Shown piece after piece: positions 1 to 8,900 of a stretch of 54,388 nucleotides of DNA. Source of the DNA: Myxococcales bacterium. Its GTDB lineage: Bacteria > Myxococcota_C > UBA6777. Position 1 is the stretch's first letter. The number at the start of each line of letters is the position of its first letter. Position numbers and translations under genes: made by a program. The stretch is from positions 1-54,388 of the forward strand of contig JACKEL010000020.1 in assembly GCA_020632975.1 (NCBI GenBank), read 5' to 3'. Under the pieces are notes generated by a model that did no database searches, was not told the origin of the DNA, and saw nothing but the letters and a program-made list of their open reading frames with translations.

Positions 1-222
1 ATCATCTGGCGCAAGAAGGCACAGAGTTTCCCCATCCACGGCATAGAGCGAGATATCCGCGTCTTTGAAGATGGGATGGCTGAGTTGCGCACGCGTGTCG
101 AGCACCGCGAGGTGAACACCACAACCTGTGCCTTCGAACCCGTCTCGCCGAGCTTGTGCCAAGCCAATGCTTTCCAAGTGCCACAACATCTCGGGTAGAA
201 GCTCTCTAAACTCGCCAGCCAT
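1..222 (-). CDS. Subtilase-like serine protease, N-terminal fragment (runs off window)
   Basis: Only the first 74 codons are inside the window; the rest lies beyond base 1. The reading frame begins with ATG at 222-220, directly after the TAG stop of the upstream methyltransferase gene, so the two are translationally coupled. Residues about 31-52 contain GTGCGVHLAVLDTRAQLSHP, which matches the block around the catalytic Asp of subtilisin-family (S8) proteases (G-x-G-V-x-V-A-V-L-D-T-G...HP), with Arg where Gly is usual after DT. No signal peptide is seen at this start. The His and Ser blocks would be outside the window, so activity cannot be judged. The frame is open to the window edge. Confidence 0.6.
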   Translation of the reverse strand, partial: MAGEFRELLPEMLWHLESIGLAQARRDGFEGTGCGVHLAVLDTRAQLSHPIFKDADISLYAVDGETLCLLAPDD

Positions 223-1197
223 CTACGCCACCCTCAATGTCTCTCGCAACCAAGGTATTGGGTCGCCTTGCAAGAGAGCATCCATCACAGGGGTGTACAC
301 ACGATGAGACTTGTACAAGACAAGGCGCGTCGTCTCCGCATCTTGGGCGGGATCACTTCGCTTGGATGCGGCCTTGCTTGGCGAAGCCTCGTGCGCATGG
401 CAAGCCTCCAACAAAAGCAAGTTGGGTGCGCTATCCTCGAAGGGATGGATCAAGCGCTGATGCGTCAGCCGCAACCCCGCTTCCACCAACAAACGTTGAA
501 GACGCACACCGCGATCCGCAGGAAAGACCCATAAGGACCGTCCTTCGGGATGCATCAACTCCTTGGCAGCTTGTACGATCTCTTGCAAACGACCGTGGAT
601 CTCGTGTCGCGCCACCGCACGTTCAGGATGTTTGCTCACATCCCCCGCTTCGACAGGCTGGTAAGGTGGGTTGCATGTCACGACATCAAAAAGATGGGGA
701 GCCTCCCAAGCCCGTAGATCCGCATGGATCAGCGTGAGCTTTTCTTGGTGGTTGGCTTCGATATTGGCACGCGCAAGCTGCGCCATCGAGTCTTGGACTT
801 CGACCGCCCACGCGTGCGAAAAGATCGCAGCAGCCGAGGCGACATCCCCGCGAAAAGAGATCTCCCCAACGGCCCCCAAAGAGCCCGTCTCCTCGGGAGA
901 ATCACCTTGTAAAAGTGAGGTTTCTTCCAAGCGTTTCATCAAAAAGAGCGTTGCGAGTGGGACGATCGCGCTCCCCGTGCACAGGTCCAACAAACGAAGT
1001 CCTTGTTTATCGGGACTTGAAGAGTCCTCAGCATGTAGAGAAGCGCGCGAAAGCAAAGCCCTTTCGAGAGCAAAAGCCGCGAGTAACACCGCATCAATCG
1101 AAAAGCGATAGCCCTTACGATGTTGAAAAATGGTCACCGCGCGACCAAAGATCCCATCTTCTGTCAAAGGCCAATCCTCAAACAACGGCTCTTTCAA
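223..1197 (-). CDS. tRNA1(Val) (adenine37-N6)-methyltransferase-like protein (TrmN6/YfiC family)
   Basis: SAM-dependent methyltransferase of about 324 residues. The N-terminal block ending in GYRFSIDAVLLAAFA is typical of the TrmN6/YfiC family. A SAM-binding segment LLDLCTGSAIVPL follows, and the catalytic NPPY tetrapeptide (VVTCNPPYQP) marks an N6-adenine methyltransferase. E. coli TrmN6 methylates A37 of tRNA-Val; the same role here is inferred. An insertion of roughly 40 residues separates the SAM motif from the next acidic strand, making the protein longer than E. coli YfiC (about 245 aa). The TTG at 1197 is preferred because GGAGG lies 8-9 nt upstream. A TTG at 1218 would add seven residues. 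The TAG stop abuts the ATG of the subtilase-like gene. Confidence 0.75.
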   Translation of the reverse strand: MKEPLFEDWPLTEDGIFGRAVTIFQHRKGYRFSIDAVLLAAFALERALLSRASLHAEDSSSPDKQGLRLLDLCTGSAIVPLATLFLMKRLEETSLLQGDSPEETGSLGAVGEISFRGDVASAAAIFSHAWAVEVQDSMAQLARANIEANHQEKLTLIHADLRAWEAPHLFDVVTCNPPYQPVEAGDVSKHPERAVARHEIHGRLQEIVQAAKELMHPEGRSLWVFPADRGVRLQRLLVEAGLRLTHQRLIHPFEDSAPNLLLLEACHAHEASPSKAASKRSDPAQDAETTRLVLYKSHRVYTPVMDALLQGDPIPWLRETLRVA

Positions 1198-1218
1198 ATG
1201 CTTCTGCCTCCAAACCAA

Positions 1219-1455
1219 TGAAGCTCACTTCGTCATCGTAAAGTATCGGATTTCCCTGAGAAGATCACCACCACACCCTTGGCGAGCGATCGAAGATATC
1301 CTATAGTGCCCGAGGACTCAATGTGCGCTCTCCCCGAGTGTACACATCTCCTTGCTGGGGCGTACAAGTCCTCGTTCAAACCCTCGCTTCGATCTGTAAC
1401 CACCCAGACACCCAAAGCGATAAGAATCCCTAACCACCGTACACGAGGTTTATCC
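1219..1455. other. Divergent intergenic region with no gene seen
   Basis: This spacer separates the minus-strand methyltransferase gene from a plus-strand secreted protein gene and should hold both promoters. I found no convincing -35/-10 pair, tRNA or hairpin by eye. The in-frame extension of the downstream gene back to 1279 lacks protein-like composition and would bury its signal peptide. Confidence 0.5.
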
Positions 1456-1959
1456 ATGCAGCTACACAGGCTCATCTTCTTAGGGGCCTTCCTTTTTGGC
1501 GTCCTAGTCGAACCATGTCTTTCCTTTGCAAAGTCCGATTACACCAAGCAAGAGTTGTCTCTCTCCAAACCCCCACCAGGCCGTTTGCGTGATCGACGTC
1601 TCAAGCGTGTTTATAAATCGCTCGCCAAAACATACAAACACATCTACGGTTACGCCGCACAAGACGGCTACTTGGTCCCCAAAGAACTCCAAGAACTCGG
1701 ATTTCACCGCCGCTTGATTCGTCGCATCATCGATATCGACGAAAACAACACGCGCATCCAAAAAGAACTCAAGCTGCTCAAGAAAAAACAATGGCGTCTT
1801 CGTCGCAGAGGCGGCCTCAAAGAGACCGACAAAAAGCGCCAAACAGAACTCACCATCGAACAAGAACGCGTCGAAAAGATGATCCGCCGCTTTGCTTGTC
1901 GCCACGATGCAGGTTACAAAAAACGTAACCCACAACACTGTCCTAAGATTAAGATCTGA
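1456..1959 (+). CDS. Small secreted basic coiled-coil protein, unknown function
   Basis: I do not recognise this 167-residue protein. It opens with a clear signal peptide (MQLHRL, then a hydrophobic core to about residue 22, then SFAKS), so it is probably exported to the periplasm. The mature part is very rich in Lys and Arg and largely helical. A charged stretch of probable coiled coil (residues about 95-145) contains TRIQKELKLLKKKQ. The C-terminus has a Cys pair separated by 13 residues (ACRHDAG...PQHC). The start at 1456 is chosen because CGAGG sits 7 nt upstream and because it places the signal peptide at the N-terminus. The ending resembles that of the OmpH-like protein at 23053-23688 in layout only. 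Confidence 0.7.
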   Translation: MQLHRLIFLGAFLFGVLVEPCLSFAKSDYTKQELSLSKPPPGRLRDRRLKRVYKSLAKTYKHIYGYAAQDGYLVPKELQELGFHRRLIRRIIDIDENNTRIQKELKLLKKKQWRLRRRGGLKETDKKRQTELTIEQERVEKMIRRFACRHDAGYKKRNPQHCPKIKI

Positions 1960-2048
1960 CGGACACTCAACCGATGGAGAGATGAAGATCAAACGCTTCT
2001 TCTCTCTAAGCAAACGGACTTCCCTCGAACTTTGGCGAAGAGGCAACG

Positions 2049-3029
2049 ATGGATCACCCACCCAAACCACCTCTTCCGCTGCTTCCTCCCCCACCCCAAA
2101 CCTTACCAGCGACCCGTGCGCCCGCCCCTGTGGTGCATCAGACATCCTCTTCAGATCAACTTCCTCAACCGCGCCTTGGTTATGGGGCCGTCGCCGATCC
2201 CCACAGCGACTTTTATCAGATGTTGCAGCTCGATCCCCGCGCATCACTCGCAGAGATCGAAGAAGCGCTGCGTTTGGGGATTCGTTGGTGGAATGGTCAG
2301 CAAGCCAACCCCAAATACCGCCATCTTGCGCCAGAAGCCTTGACGCGCCTCCGCGAAGCGAGAGAGACGTTGCTCGATCCCATGCAACGGCAGACCTATG
2401 ATCGTTCTCTCCAAGCCTTTCGTCACGCGCACCGCGAAGCACGATGGCATCCGATCCGTGATCTGATCGATGTCTTGTTGATCCAAGGTCGCTGTTCTGT
2501 AGCCCAAGAAGATCTGATCATACGCTACGCCCAAAAACGCGGTCTCATCGAAGAAGAGATCGAACGACTACTTGAAGAAGAGTTCTTGCGACGCGGCCTC
2601 AAACGTCCAGTCCGCCACCAAGCCCACGAACGCCCTCAACATAGCGATTCTGTGCAAACAGGTTATCGCGTCGCGATCACCCTGATGTTTCTCTCTGGGG
2701 TGGGGCTGTTTGTCCTGCCCTTTTTGGGAAAGTCCCGCAGTTCCGTCTTGTTGATGCTGCCTTTGCTCAACAACATCCGCTTGCTCTTTCGTGGGTTGAC
2801 CTTGGCCGAACGCACACAAGAACACGACGCGGGTGGATGGGAGTGGTTTTCGGGGATTGCGATCTTTGGGGGTGCCACGACAGCTGCCCTTCTTGATCTC
2901 TGGACATCTTCCCTCTTTCCCTTTGGCTTGGGGATCGTTACCCTATTGTGGCTTTCGTGGCTACAATTGGTCCTTTTGTGGAGACATACCCCCCCACGCC
3001 CACAAGACCCCTTCGATCCCGAAGTGTGA
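2049..3029 (+). CDS. Membrane protein with degenerate J-domain-like region
   Basis: A 326-residue protein. A Pro-rich leader (residues 1-45) is followed by a J-domain-like helix set: DFYQMLQLDPRASLAEIEEAL, later EALTRLREARETLLDP and QRQTYDRSL. The HPD tripeptide that J-domains need to stimulate DnaK ATPase is absent; the loop reads WNGQQANP. The middle is charged and helical (EEEIERLLEEEFLRRGLKRP). The C-terminal third holds hydrophobic segments that look like three or four membrane spans (around residues 218-240, 275-295 and 298-318). AGAGG lies about 5 nt before the ATG. It may be a J-like scaffold rather than a true co-chaperone. The function of this architecture is unknown to me. Confidence 0.7.
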   Translation: MDHPPKPPLPLLPPPPQTLPATRAPAPVVHQTSSSDQLPQPRLGYGAVADPHSDFYQMLQLDPRASLAEIEEALRLGIRWWNGQQANPKYRHLAPEALTRLREARETLLDPMQRQTYDRSLQAFRHAHREARWHPIRDLIDVLLIQGRCSVAQEDLIIRYAQKRGLIEEEIERLLEEEFLRRGLKRPVRHQAHERPQHSDSVQTGYRVAITLMFLSGVGLFVLPFLGKSRSSVLLMLPLLNNIRLLFRGLTLAERTQEHDAGGWEWFSGIAIFGGATTAALLDLWTSSLFPFGLGIVTLLWLSWLQLVLLWRHTPPRPQDPFDPEV

Positions 3030-3180
3030 TCTCCTGTACGCACCCTAGCAAATGTGACGCGTTGTGACATTCTGGCAGCCTAGGTTAAGGTGTGTTCAAA
3101 AAGGCAAGACTTGCCTTCTCTTTCTTTGAACCAAGCAAGTCGCTTTGGTTCCCACCCCTCACAGGACACTGAGAGGCGAA

Positions 3181-3645
3181 ATGGAACGTGTTGGAATTCA
3201 TTGCCATACCTATGGCCACTGGAAAGATATCCTTGTTTGTGCGATGTCGTGCCCTCACAACCACCGCTGCAAACAGTTTTCCGCTTGGCGCGAAGACAAT
3301 GAGGAGCTTCTTTGGGGGCGTGTTCTCTCGTATCTACGTTCCCACCCAGAACACCCGTATCAACTCGACTTTTACCCTATACCCTATACCCTTTGGGAGG
3401 ATCGCATGAAGCGTTATGCATGTATCGTTGAAGACCAAATCCAAATCAAAACAGAAGAAGAGATCACAGAACATCTCCTCGGTGGCGGCGAGATGTTCGA
3501 ACAGATCATCGAACTCGGTCGCGAGATGGAGATCCAGATCAAGCTGGTTCCCAGCAGCAACAAGAGCAAATCGAGCGATGATGACAACGGCATCTCCGCA
3601 AAACCCAAGAAGAAAAAGTCTGCATCAGCCGAAGCAGCCGCTTGA
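3181..3645 (+). CDS. Cys/His-rich small protein with basic Ala/Lys tail, unknown
   Basis: I do not recognise this 154-residue protein. The N-terminal 30 residues carry a cluster of potential metal ligands (GIHCHTYGHW, then CAMSCPHNHRCKQF), suggesting a small zinc-binding site. The middle is acidic and helical (EEEITEHLLGGGEMFEQII). The end is low-complexity and basic (AKPKKKKSASAEAAA), like histone-tail-type extensions in myxobacterial proteins. The start at 3181 is chosen for the GAGAGG box 4 nt upstream; an ATG at 3145 has no such site. Codons for YPIPYT overlap a 7-bp tandem repeat of TACCCTA at 3373-3392. The gene is convergent with the LplA-like gene. Confidence 0.6.
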   Translation: MERVGIHCHTYGHWKDILVCAMSCPHNHRCKQFSAWREDNEELLWGRVLSYLRSHPEHPYQLDFYPIPYTLWEDRMKRYACIVEDQIQIKTEEEITEHLLGGGEMFEQIIELGREMEIQIKLVPSSNKSKSSDDDNGISAKPKKKKSASAEAAA

Positions 3646-3702
3646 ACAAACGGATCTTCTCTTAGGCGAGTGACACACGGCTTTTTGGGTTGGTCTTTTT
3701 GA

Positions 3703-4398
3703 TCAGCGGGTCTTTTGTGCGGGGGGTGGGACAAGATCCTCTGAAAGCAACTGAGGCAGGCGCAATGTAAGATGCGTTTGTAGGTCTTGCTGTAGCTCTT
3801 CCACAGAACGAACCAGTCCACGCTCTACAAGTGTGGTCGTGAAGTCTCTGTGGTCTCTTCCTTCGCGATAATCGGGCTCTCTGGGTGGGTGTTGTAGATA
3901 GTAAGAGAAGATGTCTCGCGCTGTATCCACAAGCAACACCGCCTGATAAACGAGCAATGTTCCTTGGCGGCGAAGAGAAGATCCAAGGATCTTTCGGCCT
4001 TCGACAGCGAGATCAGAGATCCCACGTTGTTCAACGCCAAGGACCCCATCTTCTGAAAGAGCCTCTTGAAGGGGGGTTTGAATCAATTGGAAGTAGCGTT
4101 TGTTGCCAAAAGGATCGCGCAGATGCGCAGCCACAGCAACGATCAACATCCCAGGCCCCAAAACAACCGTCCCACCACCACCTTGGCGTCGAAATACAGG
4201 GATCGGTTCTTTTTCAAGCACATCCAAACGAAGATCGCGACGTGCATCACAACCACGCCCCAAAACGATACACAGCTCTTCTTGCGCAAAGACCCGACAA
4301 AGTAAGGAGGTGCCTGCCTTGCCAAGGGCTTCTGTGATCGCGTCATCCCCCGGATAATCGGGGATATTCAAACCAGCGTCGCGTTCAAGAACGGCCAT
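3703..4398 (-). CDS. Lipoate-protein ligase A / BPL-LplA-LipB family protein
   Basis: A 231-residue single-domain member of the biotin/lipoate ligase superfamily. The lipoyl/ATP-binding loop is visible as RRQGGGGTVVLGPG (family consensus RRxSGGGAVYHxxG). The conserved Lys region appears as ISDLAVEGRKILGSSLRR, with Lys at the position that binds the acyl-adenylate. It is shorter than E. coli LplA (about 338 aa) and lacks the C-terminal accessory domain, as in many bacterial LplA-like and octanoyl-transfer proteins. It could therefore be a ligase or an LipM/LipL-type octanoyltransferase. No catalytic Cys typical of LipM is obvious. It starts 3 nt after the stop of the upstream cysteine-rich lipoprotein gene, so the two are probably co-transcribed. 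Confidence 0.75.
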   Translation of the reverse strand: MAVLERDAGLNIPDYPGDDAITEALGKAGTSLLCRVFAQEELCIVLGRGCDARRDLRLDVLEKEPIPVFRRQGGGGTVVLGPGMLIVAVAAHLRDPFGNKRYFQLIQTPLQEALSEDGVLGVEQRGISDLAVEGRKILGSSLRRQGTLLVYQAVLLVDTARDIFSYYLQHPPREPDYREGRDHRDFTTTLVERGLVRSVEELQQDLQTHLTLRLPQLLSEDLVPPPAQKTR

Positions 4399-4401
4399 AA
4401 T

Positions 4402-5619
4402 TTACTGGCAGCTCCCTTTGCTAAGGATGCACTGTTTGCTTGCGCCAATGCTCAAGCAATCGTACTCTTGGCCGGGTTTGGGGGTGGGGCAATCAGCGGC
4501 AGTGTTGCAAGACTTTCCACAAAACTTGGTGCCGCTGTAGTCAACGCATTGGTTGGCGGTACTCGCACCAACGTTGCAGTCTTTATGCTCAGCGCAAGAA
4601 TCACAAGCTTGGGGGATCTTTTTGCAGGTCCCTTCCACACAGATCTCTTCACCGGGCTTACAAGAAACGCCGATGCAAGGGTCTGCACAGAAGTCTGTTT
4701 GGGGATAACAAACCTTGAAGCCCGTCACTTTGTCAGAAGAACAGAAGAAGTTTTGGGGGCAATCGTTGGTGCTTTCGCAAGCAGTCAAACAACGAGGACC
4801 ATCTTTGAGGCCCTTGTCTTTGCCCACACAAAAGTCTGTTCCCGTGCCGCAGTCATCGTCATTCACGCAAGTCGCGCAAAGACCTTTGCGACACTCTCCA
4901 CGGTTTTCGTTTGCGGCAGCATCACAACGCGTCAGGTCAGTACCAGGGTTGCGTTGCGCGCAATCCGCGTCGGTTTTGCAGATGATCGGGGGTTTGCAAA
5001 CGTAAGCATCGCAAACGGGCTTTTGGCTGTCTGTGCAGTCTTTGTCTTCGCGGCACTGGACTTGGCGGCATTGTTTGTCGCGGCAAGCTTGGCGAGTAGG
5101 GCAGTCTGCATCAGCAAGACAAGCCACGCACTTTGCGGTTTCAGCGTCGCATTTGGGCTTGTTCGCTTCTTTGCAATTTGCATCAGACTGACACGCAGGA
5201 ACGCGGCAGCATTTCTCTTCGCAGACAGTATCAGAAGAACAATCAGAGTTACTTTTGCAAGAAATCACGCAGATGTTGCATTTGAAGCCTGCACCATCAG
5301 GGATGCACTCGCCATCATCGCCACAGTCTGTGTCTTTTTTGCAGTCTTTTCCGACATTTGGATATGCAGCACAGCAACCGTTGGTACAGACTTGGTTGCT
5401 TCCACATTCGTTGCGATCAAGGCACTGGGTCACTCCCTCCCCACAAGTGTTGCACTTGGCTTTCTCTACACATGTGGGCGTTTCCTTGTAAGTACCAGTC
5501 TTACAACAGATTTGAGGTTCAGTGCAGCCCGTGTCATCCGTACAAGTGGGGTTCGATGCGGGACAACCTGAGAGCATCAAAAAAAAGGAAAACACAAAAG
5601 AATACAAAACAATACGCAT
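4402..5619 (-). CDS. Cysteine-rich lipoprotein with repeated CxxDxDC modules
   Basis: A 405-residue predicted outer-envelope lipoprotein. The N-terminus has a signal peptide and lipobox (FLMLSGCPAS), with the lipidated Cys about 20 residues in. The rest is a series of short disulfide-type modules of the pattern C-x2-D-x-D-C...C, for example CKKDTDCGDDGEC, CKSNSDCSSDTVC, CLADADCPTRQAC, CREDKDCTDSQKPVC and CVNDDDCGTGTDFC. Such modules are common in secreted Myxococcota and Bradymonadales proteins and are thought to be extracellular. The start at 5619 is chosen because GGAG precedes it and the lipobox follows at the right distance; the frame continues upstream to 5730 without a signal. It is followed 3 nt later by the LplA-like gene. 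Confidence 0.8.
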   Translation of the reverse strand: MRIVLYSFVFSFFLMLSGCPASNPTCTDDTGCTEPQICCKTGTYKETPTCVEKAKCNTCGEGVTQCLDRNECGSNQVCTNGCCAAYPNVGKDCKKDTDCGDDGECIPDGAGFKCNICVISCKSNSDCSSDTVCEEKCCRVPACQSDANCKEANKPKCDAETAKCVACLADADCPTRQACRDKQCRQVQCREDKDCTDSQKPVCDAYVCKPPIICKTDADCAQRNPGTDLTRCDAAANENRGECRKGLCATCVNDDDCGTGTDFCVGKDKGLKDGPRCLTACESTNDCPQNFFCSSDKVTGFKVCYPQTDFCADPCIGVSCKPGEEICVEGTCKKIPQACDSCAEHKDCNVGASTANQCVDYSGTKFCGKSCNTAADCPTPKPGQEYDCLSIGASKQCILSKGSCQ

Positions 5620-5676
5620 GTTTTTCTCCAGATTCGGTGCGGTCGTGGCAGGCATCCTCCCTAAAGGAAAGAGCAG

Positions 5677-5705
5677 ATGTAACGGGCAGATACCTTCTCT
5701 GTCAA
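5677..5705 (-). promoter_or_regulatory. Putative sigma70-type promoter for the lipoprotein-LplA pair
   Basis: Reading the minus strand, a perfect TTGACA (5705-5700) is followed after 17 nt by TTACAT (5682-5677). Only the -35 is strong. The distance to the ATG at 5619 leaves a leader of about 50 nt. It is consistent with the start chosen for the lipoprotein and excludes the upstream in-frame start at 5730. Confidence 0.4.
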
Positions 5706-5827
5706 GAGGGAAACCAACAAACGCACACAAAGTCCAACTAGAATCACTTCTTTTTTATATATTCTGCACCTCCTTCTGTGTTCTTCGCAAAAAAGATGCA
5801 AGCTGTACAGACCCGAAAGCGCGAACA

Positions 5828-5856
5828 TTGAGATTGCGAAGAGCATCTGTTACAAA
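5828..5856 (+). promoter_or_regulatory. Putative promoter for the transporter-HEAT-cNMP gene
   Basis: TTGAGA (5828-5833) and TACAAA (5851-5856) are separated by 17 nt. The leader to the ATG at 5950 would be about 85 nt. The match is moderate (5/6 and 4/6 to consensus) and was found by eye. Confidence 0.4.
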
Positions 5857-5949
5857 CTTCTGCTACATCTCGCATCTACAGAGCACACAACACAGAAGGC
5901 CATAACTTACTTCGAGACATCCCCGCGATGATCTTCAGGGAGAAGCTGG

Positions 5950-8900
5950 ATGCTTACTCGCCAAGCAAAGGAAAGCACTCGATGGGGTTGGTATACCCTG
6001 AAGATGAGTGCAATCTTCCGCTTACAGCCAGGAGAAGTAGAACGTGTCTCTTGGATGTTTTGTTACAGTTTGTTGGCGGTGGGGGCTTTTATCCTTGGTC
6101 GCATCATCAGAGACACACTGTTGCTTTCTCTCCCGCGACATCAGGGACTAGACAAACTTCCCATGTTGATCGCGCTTTCAGCGCTCGCAGTGAGCCTCGC
6201 TGCCTACGCGATGTCGCGCTATACCAGCGAAAAAAGACGCGATAAGACCATCATCTTCGTCAATTTGTTGATGACGGGGATCTTGCTGTTCCTTTATTTG
6301 TTGCTTTGTGTCTTGCCAGATTCCTACTGGCCAGTGGTCTTACAAGCCAACTACCTTTTTGTAGAGGTGATGGGGGCTTTGCAGGTCATCCAGTTTTGGA
6401 CCCTTGCCTCTGAACTCTTCGATCCACGCGCAGCCAAACGCAGCTTTGCGATCATTGGGGGCGGTGCTGTCCTCGCGAACCTGCTGGCTTTTGGGTTGCG
6501 TCCGCTGCTCAAGCTGCTCTCGGGTGCTCACCATCTTCTGCTGCTTTTGTGCTTGATGATGCTTGGGTGTGTGGCTGTCGTGAAGCGTTTGGGACGCCAA
6601 CACAGCGTCCTGCTCGAAGAAGTGCGGTTGAAAAAGAAGTCCCCGCCAACCCAAACCAACCCCGCCAAGACCACGCGTTGGGAAAGCAGTTGGCTTTACA
6701 GTAGCCGACATCTCCGCACCATCGCTCAGATCGTCGTGGTCACATTTTTGGCCTCTACCCTGATCGATTACCAATTCAAAGCGCTTGTTGCGGAGAACTA
6801 CAAAGATCCCGAATCCATCGGCCATTACTTCAGTTCCTTTTATGGTTTCACGGGGATCTTGGCTTGTGTGCTTCAGTTCGTCTTTGCAAACCGCATCTTG
6901 CGCCATTTTGGTATTCGTTGGGCCTTGTTGCTATTGCCTATCGCCCTTTTTGGAGGCAGTGCGATGCTGGGGATATCTGTGTTGATCCCCGCGCTTTGGG
7001 CCGTTGCCTTCACCAAAGGTAGCGAAAATATCCTGCGCTACACCATCTACGAAGTCTCACTGAACCTTCTTTATGTACCTGTCTCCACACAACTGCGAGC
7101 GCGGGCCAAAAGCTTTATCGACGGCATCCTCAAACCTAGTTCGATTGGCGCAAGTGCTGGTCTGATCGCCTTGTTGAGTTCGATGGGGTTTTCGAGCGAA
7201 CATCTCTCTTGGGTGGTGTTGTTTTTGTTAGGCTTGTGGATCGTCTTGATCTTTCGGGCCCATCAAGAGTATGTCGCGACGTTGGTTCGCTCGATGCAGC
7301 GAAGCCACCTCGATCTCGAAGGCTCCACGCTCAAACTCGACTCTGCGACCGCACGAAAAGCGATCCACAATGTCCTCGCCCAAGGCGACCCGCAACAGAT
7401 CTTGCATGTGTTGGAGTTGCTTCCACATATCCAAGGGCACTCTTGGTCGAGCGAGTTGGCGTTGCTACTCCAACACCCCAACCCTGATATCCAACTGGCA
7501 GCCTTGGCGCATCTCCCCAAGATCGAAGAAAACTTCCCACGGGAAGTTCTTCTTCAGATGTTGCACCATAAAGATATCCGCGTTCGGGCCCAAGCCATCG
7601 AAAGTTTCTGCGCCCTCTTGAAAGAAGATGCGGTGCCTTCGGTGGTTCCGTATCTTCAGGATGCCTCGATTGATGTTCGTGCTGCTGCGACACTTGGGTT
7701 GATCCGCGATGGTGGCCTCGATGGGATCTTACACGCCGCAGAACATCTCAAAGGGATGCTCGAACATCCTGACCCTTCTCTTCGCCAACGAAGTGCCGAG
7801 CTGATCGGACGGTTGGGGGTTCGCAACTTCTACCAACCGATCTCTCGTATGCTCCATGACTCCGCACTTTCCGTGCGAATCAAAGCGATCCAAGCTGCGG
7901 GGATGTTGCTTTCAGAACGACTGATCCAACCGCTGTTTGCGCTGCTGCATGAACGCTATGTGGCCTCTCATGCTGCCCGTGCCCTCGCTCATTACGGGCC
8001 AAGTTTGATTCCTCAGATCACGCAAAAGCTCGAAGACCCACTACAAATCGACGTCCATCATCATCTCATCCGTATCTTGGGCAACTTTCCCCAACAAGAA
8101 GCGCTCGATCTGCTCCAACGAAAACTTGCTCATCAGCCGACCCATCTGCGTTTGCTCTCGCTGCGAGCGGCACAACGCATCACACACCAAGCTTTTACGC
8201 TGCGCCTCGAACAAGCCACATTACGCAGCCAACTCGATCGATGCCTTCAAGAGTTCTTCTTGTGGACGATGACCCAAAAAAGCCTTGAGCAGCTTTTTCC
8301 CGAAGAGTCGGATCTTCAAAGCGCGGTCGAAGAAAAACTCACCTTCCAAAAAGAAGAGCTTTTCTTTTTGCTCGATCTTCTCTTCCCAAGACAGCAACTC
8401 CCGCTGATCCAGCAAAAGCTGAATCAACAAGAAAGTCGCTTACGTGCCCATGCCATCGAGCTTCTGGACAATGTATTGAGCCAAGAAAGTCGTTTGCGAC
8501 GCATGATCATCCCTCTGTTTGAAGAAACCCAAGATCTCCAACGCATCGCCTTTGAGTTCTTTCGGCTGTCTCCTCCCGAGCTGCCAACGATTATCCAAAC
8601 TTTTGAGCGCGATCAAACCCCTTGGATGATGGCCTGTTTCTTGTGTACCCTCTCCCAGCACCAACCCTCCGAACATCGGGTACTTTTTGAGAGAACATTT
8701 GCAAGTCAGCACCCTTTTCTTCAAGAAACAGCGGCCTTGATCCTCTTTCGAACGCTACCTCACTACAAAGCGAGGGCTTTGTTTGCTGCTGTGCCTCCCA
8801 CGCACACGACCCCTTATCTTCAAGCCCTCCAAGATGCGCTTTCTCCATCATCCGAAGTCCACGAGGTCATCATGCTCTCAACCTTCGAAAAGATCCTCTT

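Larger units (their letters stand above)
5620..5949. other. Divergent intergenic region (330 bp)
   Basis: No gene is seen between the lipoprotein gene (minus) and the transporter fusion (plus). It holds a candidate promoter for each. An AT-rich patch at about 5750-5765 (tttttatatattc) lies between them. No hairpin or tRNA was noticed. Confidence 0.5.

Noticed and set aside
1504..2442. A 312-residue minus-strand frame across the small secreted protein and J-like gene
   Set aside because: It spans two plus-strand genes and the spacer between them, and reads as composition-driven sequence.
4468..5571. A 367-residue plus-strand frame inside the cysteine-rich lipoprotein
   Set aside because: It is the antisense shadow of the Cys codon-rich gene, which gives a long open frame rich in Ala, Val and Phe. 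The real product has a lipobox and modular repeats.
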